NCBI GenBank assembly: GCA_016125475.1
Contig: WGLR01000018.1
Span: 1 to 64,000 of the forward strand
Origin: Betaproteobacteria bacterium
Lineage (GTDB): Bacteria; Pseudomonadota; Gammaproteobacteria; Burkholderiales; Ga0077523
DNA length: 64,000 nt
Direction: 5' to 3'
The translations under genes and the position numbers were made by a program. Of the stretch, positions 42,890 to 51,674 are shown piece after piece (position 1 is the stretch's first letter; every line of letters starts with the position of its first letter). The notes beneath the pieces were generated by a model. It saw nothing but the letters and a program-made list of their open reading frames with translations, was not told the origin of the DNA and did not search any database.

Positions 42890-44023
42890 TCAGACGATCT
42901 TCTCGCCGAACTTCTTCAGCGCGGCGTCGGAAAGCGTGAGGCCCAGCCCGGGCTGCTCCTTGAGGGTCAGGATGCCGTTCTCGATCTTCGGCGGATCGGC
43001 GAAGAGTTCCGCCTGCAGCGGATCGCGCTCCGGATCGGTGAACGATTCGACGATGAGCCCGGCCGGGCTGCCGCCGACGATGTGCGCGTGGATGAAGCAG
43101 TCGTGGTGCGGCGCGACCTTCACGTGGTTCAGTTCGCAGAGTGCGGCGAGCTTCCGGCCTTCCGTGAAGCCGCCCATCTTCGTGCAGTCGAACTGCAGGA
43201 TCTGCACGGCGTGCTCCTCCAGGATCGCGCGGCAGCCGTAGCTCGTGAGTTCGCTCTCCCCGGCGGACAGCGGGATGCGCGTCTTCTGGGCGAGCAGCTT
43301 CAGTTCGCGGCGGTCGTCGAACCAGCGGACGGGTTCCTCGAGCCAGCGGGGGGCGAGGTCTTCCAGGAGGCGCGCGCCCTCGATGGCCGTGTCGAGGTCC
43401 AACGCGCGATTCACGTCGACCATGAGGTCCCGGTCGGGGCCGATCACGTCGCGTACGACCTCGAGGCGCTTCATGTCTTCCTTCAGCGGCACGCCGCCGG
43501 CCTTCGCCTTGAAGCCGCGATGGCCCTGTGCCTTCAGCATCTCGATCTCGTCGCGCAGTTCGGCGAGGTCCTTGCCGTCCCGGTAGTAGGCGCACGTCAC
43601 GTAGCAGGGCACCTCACCGCGGTAGCCGCCGAACAGGCGGTAGAGCGGCAGGCCGGCGACCTTGCCGATGATGTCCCAGCACGCGATGTCCACGGCCGCG
43701 GAAATGCGCACGATGGCCTCGCGAGCCCAGCCCTTCTCGAACGCGAGCCTCTGGTACGTGAGTCCGAAGAGTTTTTCGTAGAGTCGTTCCGGCGCGAGCG
43801 GGTCCGCGCCGACGATGAGCTCGCCGATCCCGGTATTGAAGCACTTGATTGCCGCTTCGATGGGTGTGTAGCTCGTCGCGATTCCGATGCCTTCCACCCC
43901 TTCGTCGGTCTGCATGCGCACGAGGATCTCGTTCGCCTTGGGCACGACGAAGTGGCTGACCCAGTGGGGGCGTCCCGTGTCCGGGGCGCGGAGGATGTAG
44001 ACGTCGAGTTTGGTGATCTTCAT
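42890..44023 (-). CDS. mandelate-racemase/muconate-lactonizing (enolase superfamily) enzyme
   Basis: A 377-residue barrel enzyme. The catalytic K-x-K is Lys 172/Lys 174 (F-K-A-K-A-G), metal ligands are Asp 203 (M-V-D-V-N), Glu 229/230 (L-E-E-P) and Glu 256 (A-G-E-S-E), and His 306/307 lie in A-P-H-H. The capping domain has the R-H/W-S-H-F variations of acid-sugar dehydratases. A D-galactarate/glucarate- or similar sugar-acid dehydratase is plausible, given the tartrate-dehydrogenase-like gene upstream. ATG 44023; a longer frame to 44068 crosses the palindromic repeat and is not preferred. Confidence 0.86.
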   Translation of the reverse strand: MKITKLDVYILRAPDTGRPHWVSHFVVPKANEILVRMQTDEGVEGIGIATSYTPIEAAIKCFNTGIGELIVGADPLAPERLYEKLFGLTYQRLAFEKGWAREAIVRISAAVDIACWDIIGKVAGLPLYRLFGGYRGEVPCYVTCAYYRDGKDLAELRDEIEMLKAQGHRGFKAKAGGVPLKEDMKRLEVVRDVIGPDRDLMVDVNRALDLDTAIEGARLLEDLAPRWLEEPVRWFDDRRELKLLAQKTRIPLSAGESELTSYGCRAILEEHAVQILQFDCTKMGGFTEGRKLAALCELNHVKVAPHHDCFIHAHIVGGSPAGLIVESFTDPERDPLQAELFADPPKIENGILTLKEQPGLGLTLSDAALKKFGEKIV

Positions 44024-44057
44024 GATGGGTCCGGGCGATGGGGGATGGGCGATGGGC

Positions 44058-44118
44058 AGGGTGCGCACGGCGCACGCGGAACGTCGTCTGCGACGACCGC
44101 GTGCGCGATGCGCACCCT
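44058..44118. repeat. long palindromic repeat between two catabolic genes
   Basis: Nested inverted repeats: AGGGTGCGC (44058-44066) with GCGCACCCT (44110-44118) and GCGCACGCGG (44070-44079) with CCGCGTGCGC (44097-44106), plus a GTCGT/ACGAC inner stem. It would fold into one long hairpin in RNA. It overlaps the stop codon of the upstream gene and ends 35 bases before the downstream start, where it could stabilise or separate the two cistrons. The GTGCGCA/TGCGCACCCTACG core matches the repeats at 1-189. Confidence 0.75.
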
Positions 44119-45181
44119 ACGACGCGATGGCTTCGGCGATGGCTTTCCCCATGTCCTCGGTGCTCGCCTTGCCTCCGACGTCCGGAGTCTTCGGGCCGTC
44201 GACGAGCACGCGCTCGATCGCGGTCATGATGGCTTCGGCCGCATCCGCGTGGCCGAGGTGTTCGAGCATCATGGCGCCCGACCAGATCTGCGCAACGGGG
44301 TTCGCGATGCGCTTGCCGTAGATGTCCGGCGCGGAACCGTGGACCGGCTCGAACAGGGACGGCAGCGAGCGGTCGGGGTTGATGTTGCCGGACGGCGCGA
44401 TGCCGATCGTGCCGGTCGTCGCGGGCCCCAGGTCCGAGAGGATGTCGCCGAACAGGTTGGACGCCACGATCACGTCGAACCGTTGCGGGTTCAGCACCAT
44501 CTGGATCGTGAGACCGTCGATGTGGTACTGGTTCGTCGTCACGTCCGGATACTGCTTCTTCATCTCGGCGAATCGCTCGTCCCAGTAGGGCATCGTGATC
44601 GAGATGCCGTTCGACTTCGTCGCCGAGGTGAGGGTCTTCCGCGACCGCTTCTGCGCGAGCTCGAACGCGTACTTCATGATGCGGTCGACCCCCTTGCGCG
44701 TGAAGATCGACTGCTGGATGGCCATCTCGCGGTCGGTGCCCGCGAACATGCGGCCGCCTACCGAGGAGTACTCGCCCTCGGTGTTCTCGCGCACGACGTA
44801 GTAGTCGATGTCGCCGATCTTCCGGCCCGCGAGCGGCGGCGTGATGCCGGGCATCAGGCGCACGGGGCGCAGGTTCACGTACTGGTCGAAGCCGCGGCGG
44901 AAGTGGATCAGGGAATCCCACAGCGAGACGTGGTCGGGCACCGTCGCGGGCCAGCCCGTCGCGCCGAAGAAGATGCAGTCGTGCCCGCCGATCTGGTCCC
45001 GCCAGTCCGGCGGCATCCACCACCCGTGTTTCGCGTAGTTGTCGCAACTCCAGTCGAACTGGTCGAACGAGAGCGAGATGCCGAACCTGCGGCCGACTGC
45101 GTCGAGTACGCGGACACCTTCGGGCATGACTTCCTTGCCGATGCCGTCGCCGGGGATGACTGCGATTCTGTACTTGGCCAT
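44117..45181 (-). CDS. tartrate dehydrogenase-like isocitrate/isopropylmalate dehydrogenase family enzyme
   Basis: A 354-residue NAD-dependent decarboxylating dehydrogenase. I-P-G-D-G-I-G starts the chain; R-E-N-T-E-G-E-Y (about 136-143), N-L-F-G-D-I-L-S-D near 245 and F-E-P-V-H-G-S-A-P-D-I near 283 are the family marks. W-x-C-D-N-Y and H-F-R-R-G-F-D-Q-Y-V-N-L-R-P fit the TtuC/tartrate-dehydrogenase-oxaloacetate-forming group rather than LeuB. Probable substrate: tartrate or D-malate. It leads the enolase-superfamily gene, pointing to hydroxy-acid catabolism. ATG 45181. Confidence 0.87.
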   Translation of the reverse strand: MAKYRIAVIPGDGIGKEVMPEGVRVLDAVGRRFGISLSFDQFDWSCDNYAKHGWWMPPDWRDQIGGHDCIFFGATGWPATVPDHVSLWDSLIHFRRGFDQYVNLRPVRLMPGITPPLAGRKIGDIDYYVVRENTEGEYSSVGGRMFAGTDREMAIQQSIFTRKGVDRIMKYAFELAQKRSRKTLTSATKSNGISITMPYWDERFAEMKKQYPDVTTNQYHIDGLTIQMVLNPQRFDVIVASNLFGDILSDLGPATTGTIGIAPSGNINPDRSLPSLFEPVHGSAPDIYGKRIANPVAQIWSGAMMLEHLGHADAAEAIMTAIERVLVDGPKTPDVGGKASTEDMGKAIAEAIAS

Positions 45182-45306
45182 GCGAGTTTCCTGGACCGGT
45201 ATGGGAAAGAGCGGAATTGTACTCGTCGCGACGGCCTGCGATCCGGTGCCGTGCCCGCGCCCGCGTCTTCGGCCCGGCAGCGTTCGTTCCGGATTCCCCG
45301 TGCCGC

Positions 45307-45335
45307 CGTTTACGCAAAAAAATACAACAACGCAA
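45307..45335 (-). promoter_or_regulatory. possible promoter of the tartrate-dehydrogenase-like gene
   Basis: On the minus strand TTGCGT (45335-45330) and TAAACG (45312-45307) lie 17 bases apart, around a run of seven T residues in a conspicuously AT-rich stretch. They lie 126 bases upstream of the start codon at 45181. The -10 match is weak. Confidence 0.3.
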
Positions 45336-45380
45336 GCCAGACCCCGTCTCGCTCCGTCTTCGGTTGCGGGTCGGCCAGGC

Positions 45381-47171
45381 TCAGACGGGTTCGTCGCCCT
45401 GCAGCTGCTGGAGTTCGTACAGGCGGCGATAGAGTCCGCCCTCGATCCGCATGAGCGCGTCGTGCGGACCGAGTTCCACGATGCGGCCGTGATGCATCAC
45501 CGCGATCCTGTCCGCGTGGCGGATCGTGGACAGTCGATGCGCGACGGCGACGAGCGTGAGACGCCCGTGCAGGGCGGACAGGCTCCGCTGGATCCGCGCC
45601 TCGGTCTCGGAATCCACGTGGGCCGTCGCCTCGTCGAGCAGCAGGATGCGCGGTTCGCCCGCGAGCGCACGCGCGACCGCCACGAGCTGCTTCTGGCCGG
45701 TGGAGAGCCGGGCCCCCCCTTCGCCCAGCGGCGTGTCGTAGCCCTGTTCGAGGCGCTCGATGAAGTCGTGTGCGCCCGCGGCGCGCGCCGCAGCCTCGAT
45801 GGCGGCGAGCCCGAGCGGCCGGCCCATCGCGATGTTCTCGCGCACGCTCGCGGCGATCAGGAAGGGTTCCTGAGGCACGATCCCGACGGCGTCGCGGAAC
45901 GCCGACTCCTCGAGGGTCTCGAGCGGAAGCCCGTCGATCCGGATCGTCCCGCGCGGTGCGGGGTACAGGCGCAGCAGCAGCGACATGAGCGTGCTCTTGC
46001 CGCTCCCCGTGGGACCGACGACGCCGAGGAATTCGCCGGCGCGAAGGTCCAGCGAGACGTCGTGCAGGACCGGGACGTCCGGCACGTAGCCGAAATCGAG
46101 GTGCCGGATCGACACGGCGCCGTGCGTCACGTGTCCCCCTGCCGCGGGCCGCGCACTCGCCTTGACATCCACGAGTGCGGCCACGCGCGAGGCCGCGACC
46201 GTGGACTGCTGCAGCAGCGCGACCTGCGAGGTGAGCTGGATGAGTGGTTCCGTCACGCGCCCGAGGTAGCTCACGAACGCGTAGAGCACGCCGACCTCGA
46301 GCGCACCGAGGCTGCCACCGGTCTCGCGCAGGCCGAACGCGGCGATCACGATGGCCAGCATGCTCACGTGCAGCAGGTCGAGTGCGGGGCGCAGCAGCCA
46401 CGCGTTCGCGCGCAGTTCCACGAGCCGCGCCCCGTAATGATCCTCGTTGATGCGGCCGTAGCGTTCCGCGAAGCCCGCCGTCGCGCGGGTCGCCTGCAGG
46501 ACGGGCATGCCCCCGACCGACTCGGCCATCCGCGCGTTGAGGTCGCTCCTGAGCGCACGGCTGCGCGCGACGGCCGGTCCCGAGAGTCGCCTGTAGATCG
46601 CGACGACGACGGCCACGGCGGGCGCGAGCGCCGCGACGATCAGCATCAGGTGCCAGTCGAGAAAGCTCATCGTGATCATCACCATCGCGAGCGTCACGAC
46701 GGCATCGAGCATCACGAACAGAACCTGCACGTAGAGCTGCTTCACGGCCTCGGTGTCGTTGGTGACGCGGCTCACGATCTCGCCCGTGATCGCCCGGTCG
46801 AAGTGGCTCATGGGCAGGCGCAGGACGTGCGCGAACACGCGCTCGCGCAGACGCCGGACCGACCGCATCGCGAGTCCGGCGAGGCGGGTGAGCTGCGCGT
46901 AGCGGATCCAGCTCGCGGCGCACCCGGCGACGAGCGCGCCGGCGAGCAGCCCCGTCATTGCGCCCATCGCCGGGTCACGCGGCACGAGGTAGCGATCGAT
47001 GAAGGCCTTCCCGAGTGCGGGGCCGAGGGTGTCCAGCCCCCCCGCGAGTGCGAGCCAGACGAATCCGATCCACAGGTGGCGTGCGTCGGGACGAGTCGCT
47101 TCCCAAAGCAGCCGCGCGGTTCGCGACGCCGTGGCGCGCAGTCCGGCCGGGGGTGCCCCTTCAATCGACAT
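45381..47171 (-). CDS. ABC exporter subunit, MdlB-like permease/ATPase
   Basis: A 596-residue half-transporter with six N-terminal helices (residues about 25-320) and a C-terminal ATPase: Walker A G-P-T-G-S-G-K-S-T, Q-loop V-P-Q-E-P-F, signature L-S-T-G-Q-K-Q-L and Walker B I-L-L-L-D-E-A-T-A. The signature L-S-T-G-Q departs from L-S-G-G-Q. Its start overlaps the stop of the other half-transporter by 11 bases, so the two are coupled and probably form a heterodimer like MdlAB. Substrate unknown (peptides, lipids or drugs). Confidence 0.87.
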   Translation of the reverse strand: MSIEGAPPAGLRATASRTARLLWEATRPDARHLWIGFVWLALAGGLDTLGPALGKAFIDRYLVPRDPAMGAMTGLLAGALVAGCAASWIRYAQLTRLAGLAMRSVRRLRERVFAHVLRLPMSHFDRAITGEIVSRVTNDTEAVKQLYVQVLFVMLDAVVTLAMVMITMSFLDWHLMLIVAALAPAVAVVVAIYRRLSGPAVARSRALRSDLNARMAESVGGMPVLQATRATAGFAERYGRINEDHYGARLVELRANAWLLRPALDLLHVSMLAIVIAAFGLRETGGSLGALEVGVLYAFVSYLGRVTEPLIQLTSQVALLQQSTVAASRVAALVDVKASARPAAGGHVTHGAVSIRHLDFGYVPDVPVLHDVSLDLRAGEFLGVVGPTGSGKSTLMSLLLRLYPAPRGTIRIDGLPLETLEESAFRDAVGIVPQEPFLIAASVRENIAMGRPLGLAAIEAAARAAGAHDFIERLEQGYDTPLGEGGARLSTGQKQLVAVARALAGEPRILLLDEATAHVDSETEARIQRSLSALHGRLTLVAVAHRLSTIRHADRIAVMHHGRIVELGPHDALMRIEGGLYRRLYELQQLQGDEPV

Positions 47172-48912
47172 CGATCGTCGCCTCCAGTTGCTGGATCGCC
47201 CACTGCCTCGCATACCAGCCGTCGGCAGCGTCCGGGCCGAGCAGTTCCGCATGCGTGCCCTGTTCCACGACCCGGCCGTTGCGCAGCACGACGATCGTGT
47301 CGGCGTCCGCGACGGCCGACAGCCTGTGGCTCACCACGATCGTCGTGCGGCTTCCGTCCCTCGTGCGCAGCGTCGCGAGGATCCTCCGCTGGGTCTCCGT
47401 GTCCACCGCGGACAGGGCGTCGTCCAGAAGCAGGAGGGGGGACGGGGCAAGCAGCGCGCGTGCGATCGCGACACGCTGGCGCTGCCCGCCGGACAGCGTG
47501 ACGCCGCGCTCGCCCACGACCGTGTCGTATCCGTCCGGCAGTCGCAGGATGTCCTCGTGCACGGCCGCCAGCCGCGCCGCTTCCTCGATATGTCCGCGCG
47601 TCACGCCCCGGTGGCCCAGCGCGATGTTCCCGGCCACGGTCGCCGAGAACAGCACCGGTTCCTGTGGCACCCAGGCGATCGCGCCGCGCAGGGCGTCGAG
47701 ACGGTACGCACCGATGTCCACGCCGTTCCATTCGACGCGGCCCGACTGTGGCGCCCACTGCCGCAGCAGGAGACGCAGGACCGTGCTCTTGCCCGCCCCG
47801 GTGGGGCCCACCAGCGCAACCGTGTGGCCCTGTGGAATGGCGAGCGACAGCTCCCGCAGCGCCTGAACGGGCGCGCCGGCGTAGGTGAGGCAGACTGCGT
47901 CGAGCACGAGCGGGCCGGGCTCGACGACGGCGCGCCGTCCCGAATCGCTGATGGTGAGAGGCTCGTCGAGCACGGCCGACAGACGGGTCCACGCCGCGCG
48001 GCCGCGTTCCCAGAGCGCGAGCACCCAGCCCGCGGCGAACATCGGCCAGATCAGCTGTCCGAGGTAGAGTCCGAAGCTCGTGAGCTGGCCGATGGTGAGT
48101 TCCCCGATCCAGACGAGCCGGCCGCCGAGCGCGAGCGACAGCACCACCGCGATGCTGAGTGTCGTGCCCACCGCCGGCTCGTAGCGCGCTTCCCATCTCT
48201 GGGCCTCGAACGCGGCGTCGGAGGCTGCAGTGGCGAGCGTCGCGAAGCGGGCTCCGCTGCGGTGTTCGAGTCCGAGGCTTCGCAGCGTGCGCACGCCCGC
48301 GAGCGCCTCCTGCACGTGGTCGTTCAGCGCACCGAAGGTCTCCAGCGCATCGCGTGATCGATCGTGGACGTGGCGGGAGATCCGCCAGAACGCGAACGCC
48401 ATGAACGGAAACGGCACGAGCGCGACGCACGCGAGACGCCAGTCCACGCCGACCGACATGGCGATCACCACGAGCACGAGCGTGAGCGAACCGTCGAACC
48501 CCGCGAGGAGTGCCTCGCCGGAAGCCTGCTCGATCGCGTCGATGTCGTTCGTCGCGAGCGCCATGAGGTCCCCCGTGCGGCGACGGTGGTAGAACTCGGG
48601 GCCGTGCAGGAGGAATCGCGCGTACAGACGCTCCCGCAGCTCGACGCCCATCCGGTAGGCCGCGGCGTACAGCCGGATGCGCCAGCCGACGCGCAGGCCG
48701 TAGATGATCACGCCCGCGACCGCGAGCCACGCGATGTCCTGCCAGAGCTGCGAGGCGGGGAGGGTGTGCGCGACGAGTCCGTCCACGATGTGGCCGACGT
48801 GCCGCGGGATCCAGACGGTGAGCAGCGCGATGCCGGCAAGCATGACGCCTGCCCCCGTGTACGCCACGGCGTGGCGGCGCACGAAACCTCGCACGAGTTG
48901 CGGAAGCGTCAT
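47161..48912 (-). CDS. ABC exporter subunit, MdlA-like permease/ATPase
   Basis: A 583-residue half-transporter: six helices (about 15-310), then Walker A G-P-T-G-A-G-K-S-T, V-P-Q-E-P-V, signature L-S-G-G-Q-R-Q-R and Walker B L-L-L-L-D-D-A-L-S-A-V-D. The Walker B ends D-D rather than D-E: the catalytic glutamate is Asp, a hallmark of the degenerate site in heterodimeric exporters such as MdlA/TmrA-like pairs. ATG 48912; an upstream extension to 49425 has no family match. Overlaps the MdlB-like gene. Confidence 0.87.
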   Translation of the reverse strand: MTLPQLVRGFVRRHAVAYTGAGVMLAGIALLTVWIPRHVGHIVDGLVAHTLPASQLWQDIAWLAVAGVIIYGLRVGWRIRLYAAAYRMGVELRERLYARFLLHGPEFYHRRRTGDLMALATNDIDAIEQASGEALLAGFDGSLTLVLVVIAMSVGVDWRLACVALVPFPFMAFAFWRISRHVHDRSRDALETFGALNDHVQEALAGVRTLRSLGLEHRSGARFATLATAASDAAFEAQRWEARYEPAVGTTLSIAVVLSLALGGRLVWIGELTIGQLTSFGLYLGQLIWPMFAAGWVLALWERGRAAWTRLSAVLDEPLTISDSGRRAVVEPGPLVLDAVCLTYAGAPVQALRELSLAIPQGHTVALVGPTGAGKSTVLRLLLRQWAPQSGRVEWNGVDIGAYRLDALRGAIAWVPQEPVLFSATVAGNIALGHRGVTRGHIEEAARLAAVHEDILRLPDGYDTVVGERGVTLSGGQRQRVAIARALLAPSPLLLLDDALSAVDTETQRRILATLRTRDGSRTTIVVSHRLSAVADADTIVVLRNGRVVEQGTHAELLGPDAADGWYARQWAIQQLEATIDVD

Positions 48913-49082
48913 CGGATCGGGCCGGGAGCAAACCCGGGATTGTGCCCGTTCCGGCGTGACACGCGTTCGATCGCGTGCCGCCGGACCGGAGCGAAGTCCG
49001 CGATCGCGGGGGTATCGGACCAGGTTTCCGGTACGGCGCCGGCCGGATCGTGCGCCGGCCGGCGCGATTCGGTGGCGACGAC

Positions 49083-49817
49083 TCAGCGCACGGTGTAGCC
49101 GCGGCCGTCGAGGCAGGCCTCGATCGCGCGTCGATAGTCGCTGCGCTTCGTGGCCGCCATCGAGTCGCCGGGTGGCAGACCGAACCGCGGGTCGTAACCC
49201 GTGCGTCCGGTCGCCCATTCGCCGCACTGCTCGCGGTCCGTCGTCTGCTGGACCTGGCTCTGCCCGTTGCGCGGATACACGAACAGGCGCTCGATCGTTC
49301 CGGCTCCGGTTGCGGCAGCCGGAGCGGGGGCCACGCTGACCGGGGCCGGCACGACCGTGTAGCCGGCCGTCGTCTGCCGGTAGTAGACGTCGTTCGCGAG
49401 GTAGTACGGCACCGCGCCGTGCCACACGATGGTGTAGTAGGGCGGCAGCGACGAGATCACGGCACCGACGGGAGGCGTCACGACCACGTAGCTTCCCGGC
49501 AACCGGGGCCCGTACCAGACCCCCGCACCGAAGAAAAGCCGGATGCCCCGGTGCACCACGATCTCGAATCCCGCGGGGAGTGCGCTGAATACCACGCCCG
49601 GTCGCGGGTAGTGATGGTAGTGGTGGACCCGCGCGTCGAAGTCGCGGTGATGGCGGACGCCGTGATCGCGGAATCCGCGGTCATGGAATCCGTGGTCACG
49701 GAATCCGTCGTGTCGGCCGTGAGGGTCTGCGAACGCGACGCCGCTCGCGAAGGAAAAGGTGGTGACGAGTACGAGTGCCGCGCCGAGGCGCCGGCGGTCT
49801 GCATGGTTCCCGAACAT
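49083..49817 (-). CDS. exported His-rich protein with DUF6515-like domain
   Basis: A 244-residue exported protein. A signal peptide (about 1-30, A-F-A/D) is followed by a His/Arg/Asp-rich stretch (about 31-72) of repeated R-D-H-G-F/H-D-R-G-F units, suited to metal binding. Then comes a domain typified by V-G-A-V-I-S-S-L-P-P-Y-Y and V-P-Y-Y-L-A-N-D-V-Y-Y (about 127-160), resembling DUF6515, and a C-terminal region with two Cys (around 200 and 238). A GTCAGGAGAC ribosome site precedes ATG 49817. No known function; probably periplasmic or outer-envelope. Confidence 0.75.
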   Translation of the reverse strand: MFGNHADRRRLGAALVLVTTFSFASGVAFADPHGRHDGFRDHGFHDRGFRDHGVRHHRDFDARVHHYHHYPRPGVVFSALPAGFEIVVHRGIRLFFGAGVWYGPRLPGSYVVVTPPVGAVISSLPPYYTIVWHGAVPYYLANDVYYRQTTAGYTVVPAPVSVAPAPAAATGAGTIERLFVYPRNGQSQVQQTTDREQCGEWATGRTGYDPRFGLPPGDSMAATKRSDYRRAIEACLDGRGYTVR

Positions 49818-50080
49818 CGCTGTCTCCTGACGATGCCCGTGCTCGTGCGGTGGCCGTCCGGTCGTGCTCACGGTCTGTCGCCACGCAGCGACGTCTGGCC
49901 GTGGCCGGAAGGTGCGCGGCACACACGCTCGCGCCCGGGCTCATGCCACCATGAACGCGCCAGTGCCGTGACGGGACGACGTCGTGTCGCACGTCCGTGC
50001 ACGAAAGGCGATGGATCGGGAATTTTTCCCGGCGGCTATCCGGGCCGTCGGCGGGGCGGTGCGCGACCGCGCGGCCCCGC

Positions 50081-51622
50081 TCAGGCAGGCGGATCCGCAG
50101 GGGGCACGAGCCGGTTCCTGAGTTCCGTCTTCAGGACCTTGCCGTAGTTGTTCTTGGGCAGTGCCGCCACGAAGAGATACTGTTTCGGTCGCTTGAAGCG
50201 TGCGATGTGATCGAGGCAGAGCCGGTCCAGTTCGGCGCCCGTGGCACGCGCGCCTTCGCGCAGCACGACGAACGCGACGACTTCCTCCCCCCAGTCCGCG
50301 TGCGGCTTGCCCACCACCGAGACCTCCGCGACGGCCGGATGTCCCAGCAGCACTTCCTCGACCTCGCGCGGATAGATGTTCGAGCCGCCGCTGATGATCA
50401 TGTCCTTCGAGCGGTCCATGAGCGTGAGGAAGCCGTCGTCGTCGAGTGCGCCGACGTCGCCGGTGAATAGCCAGCCGTCTCGGATCGTGTTCGCGGTCGC
50501 CTCGGCGTTGCGCCAGTACCCCTTCATCACCGTGTCCCCGCGCACGACGACTTCGCCGGGTGTGCCGTTCGGCAGCGAACGTCCGTTCTCGTCCGTGACG
50601 CGCACCTCGACGCAGCTCTGCGCGACCCCGACCGATGCGAGGCGCTCCGTGTGACGCGGGTGGGAGGTGTCGAGCAGATGCCGCCGGGCGAGTGCGGTGA
50701 TCGTCATCGGACTCTCGCCCTGGCCGTAGATCTGCACGAAGCGCGGTCCCATCACGGCCATCGCACGGCGGATGTCCGCGGCGTACATCGGGCCGCCACC
50801 GTACACGATCGTCTTGACGCCCGAGGGGTCCGCACCGGTCGCCTCGACGTGGTCCACGAGGCGCTTCACCATGGTGGGTGCCGCGAACATGGCCACGTTC
50901 CGGTGGTGCGCCGAGAGTTCGACGATCTCGGCGGGGTCGAACCCGCCGGACTCGGGCACGACGTGGCGCGCGCCCGCGAGCACGTGCGCGAACGCATACA
51001 TGCCCGCACCGTGCGACATCGGCGCGGCATACAGGATCGCGTCCTCGCGCGTGGCTGCATCGACGTCGCTGAAATAGCAGAGCGTCATCGCGAGGAGATT
51101 GCGATGCGTGATCATGACGCCCTTGGGCTGTCCGGTGGTGCCGGACGTGTAGAAGAGCCAAGCGAGGTCGTCGGGCGCGCGATCGGCGATGTCCGCCGCC
51201 CGCGACTCCGTCATGGACGCGAACGCCGGGGTCCGCACGTCGATCACGTGCTCCACGCGGCGCAGCCCGGGCACGAGCGGCATGAGCGCGTGTCCGACGT
51301 CCGGTGTCACGAAGACTGCGCGCGCCTCGCCGTGGTCGACGATGTAGGCCGCTTCACGCGGGTGCAGCTTGCAGTTGACGGGCACGACCGCGAGCCCCGC
51401 GTACCAGGCGCCGAACACGACCTCGAGAAATTCCGGCGTGTTCGTCATGAACAGGGCGACGCGGTCACCCCGTGCGAGCCCGGCATCGAGCATCGAGGTC
51501 GCGAGAGCACGGGCGCGGCGGTCGAACTCGCCGTAGCGGGAATGCAGCCGCCGACCCACGTGCAGCGCCGGGGCTGCGGGATCGACGCGCGCGGCGCGCG
51601 CGAGCAGGGTCGCGAGATTCAC
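50081..51622 (-). CDS. acyl-CoA synthetase (AMP-forming ligase)
   Basis: A 513-residue member of the ANL superfamily. The P-loop-like motif F-Y-T-S-G-T-T-G-Q-P-K-G lies at residues 157-168, the adenylate motif Y-G-Q-G-E-S-P-M-T near 292, the hinge D-R-S-K-D-M-I near 409 and the C-terminal lysine in P-K-N-N-Y-G-K-V-L-K near 495. It activates a carboxylic acid to its acyl-CoA through an acyl-AMP. The substrate is not deducible; medium-chain or aromatic acids are typical for this branch. It follows the halohydrin-dehalogenase-like gene by 52 bases on the same strand, likely one transcript. Confidence 0.9.
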   Translation of the reverse strand: MNLATLLARAARVDPAAPALHVGRRLHSRYGEFDRRARALATSMLDAGLARGDRVALFMTNTPEFLEVVFGAWYAGLAVVPVNCKLHPREAAYIVDHGEARAVFVTPDVGHALMPLVPGLRRVEHVIDVRTPAFASMTESRAADIADRAPDDLAWLFYTSGTTGQPKGVMITHRNLLAMTLCYFSDVDAATREDAILYAAPMSHGAGMYAFAHVLAGARHVVPESGGFDPAEIVELSAHHRNVAMFAAPTMVKRLVDHVEATGADPSGVKTIVYGGGPMYAADIRRAMAVMGPRFVQIYGQGESPMTITALARRHLLDTSHPRHTERLASVGVAQSCVEVRVTDENGRSLPNGTPGEVVVRGDTVMKGYWRNAEATANTIRDGWLFTGDVGALDDDGFLTLMDRSKDMIISGGSNIYPREVEEVLLGHPAVAEVSVVGKPHADWGEEVVAFVVLREGARATGAELDRLCLDHIARFKRPKQYLFVAALPKNNYGKVLKTELRNRLVPPADPPA

Positions 51623-51674
51623 GATGCGGCGCGACGAGCGAACGCTCGGGCCTGGCGGGGCGGTTCGCCTGCGG

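Noticed and set aside
50017-50031. CGGGAA-TTT-TTCCCG hairpin as terminator of the acyl-CoA ligase gene
   Set aside because: The stem is short and is not followed by a T-tract on the minus strand; it may be an operator but evidence is thin.
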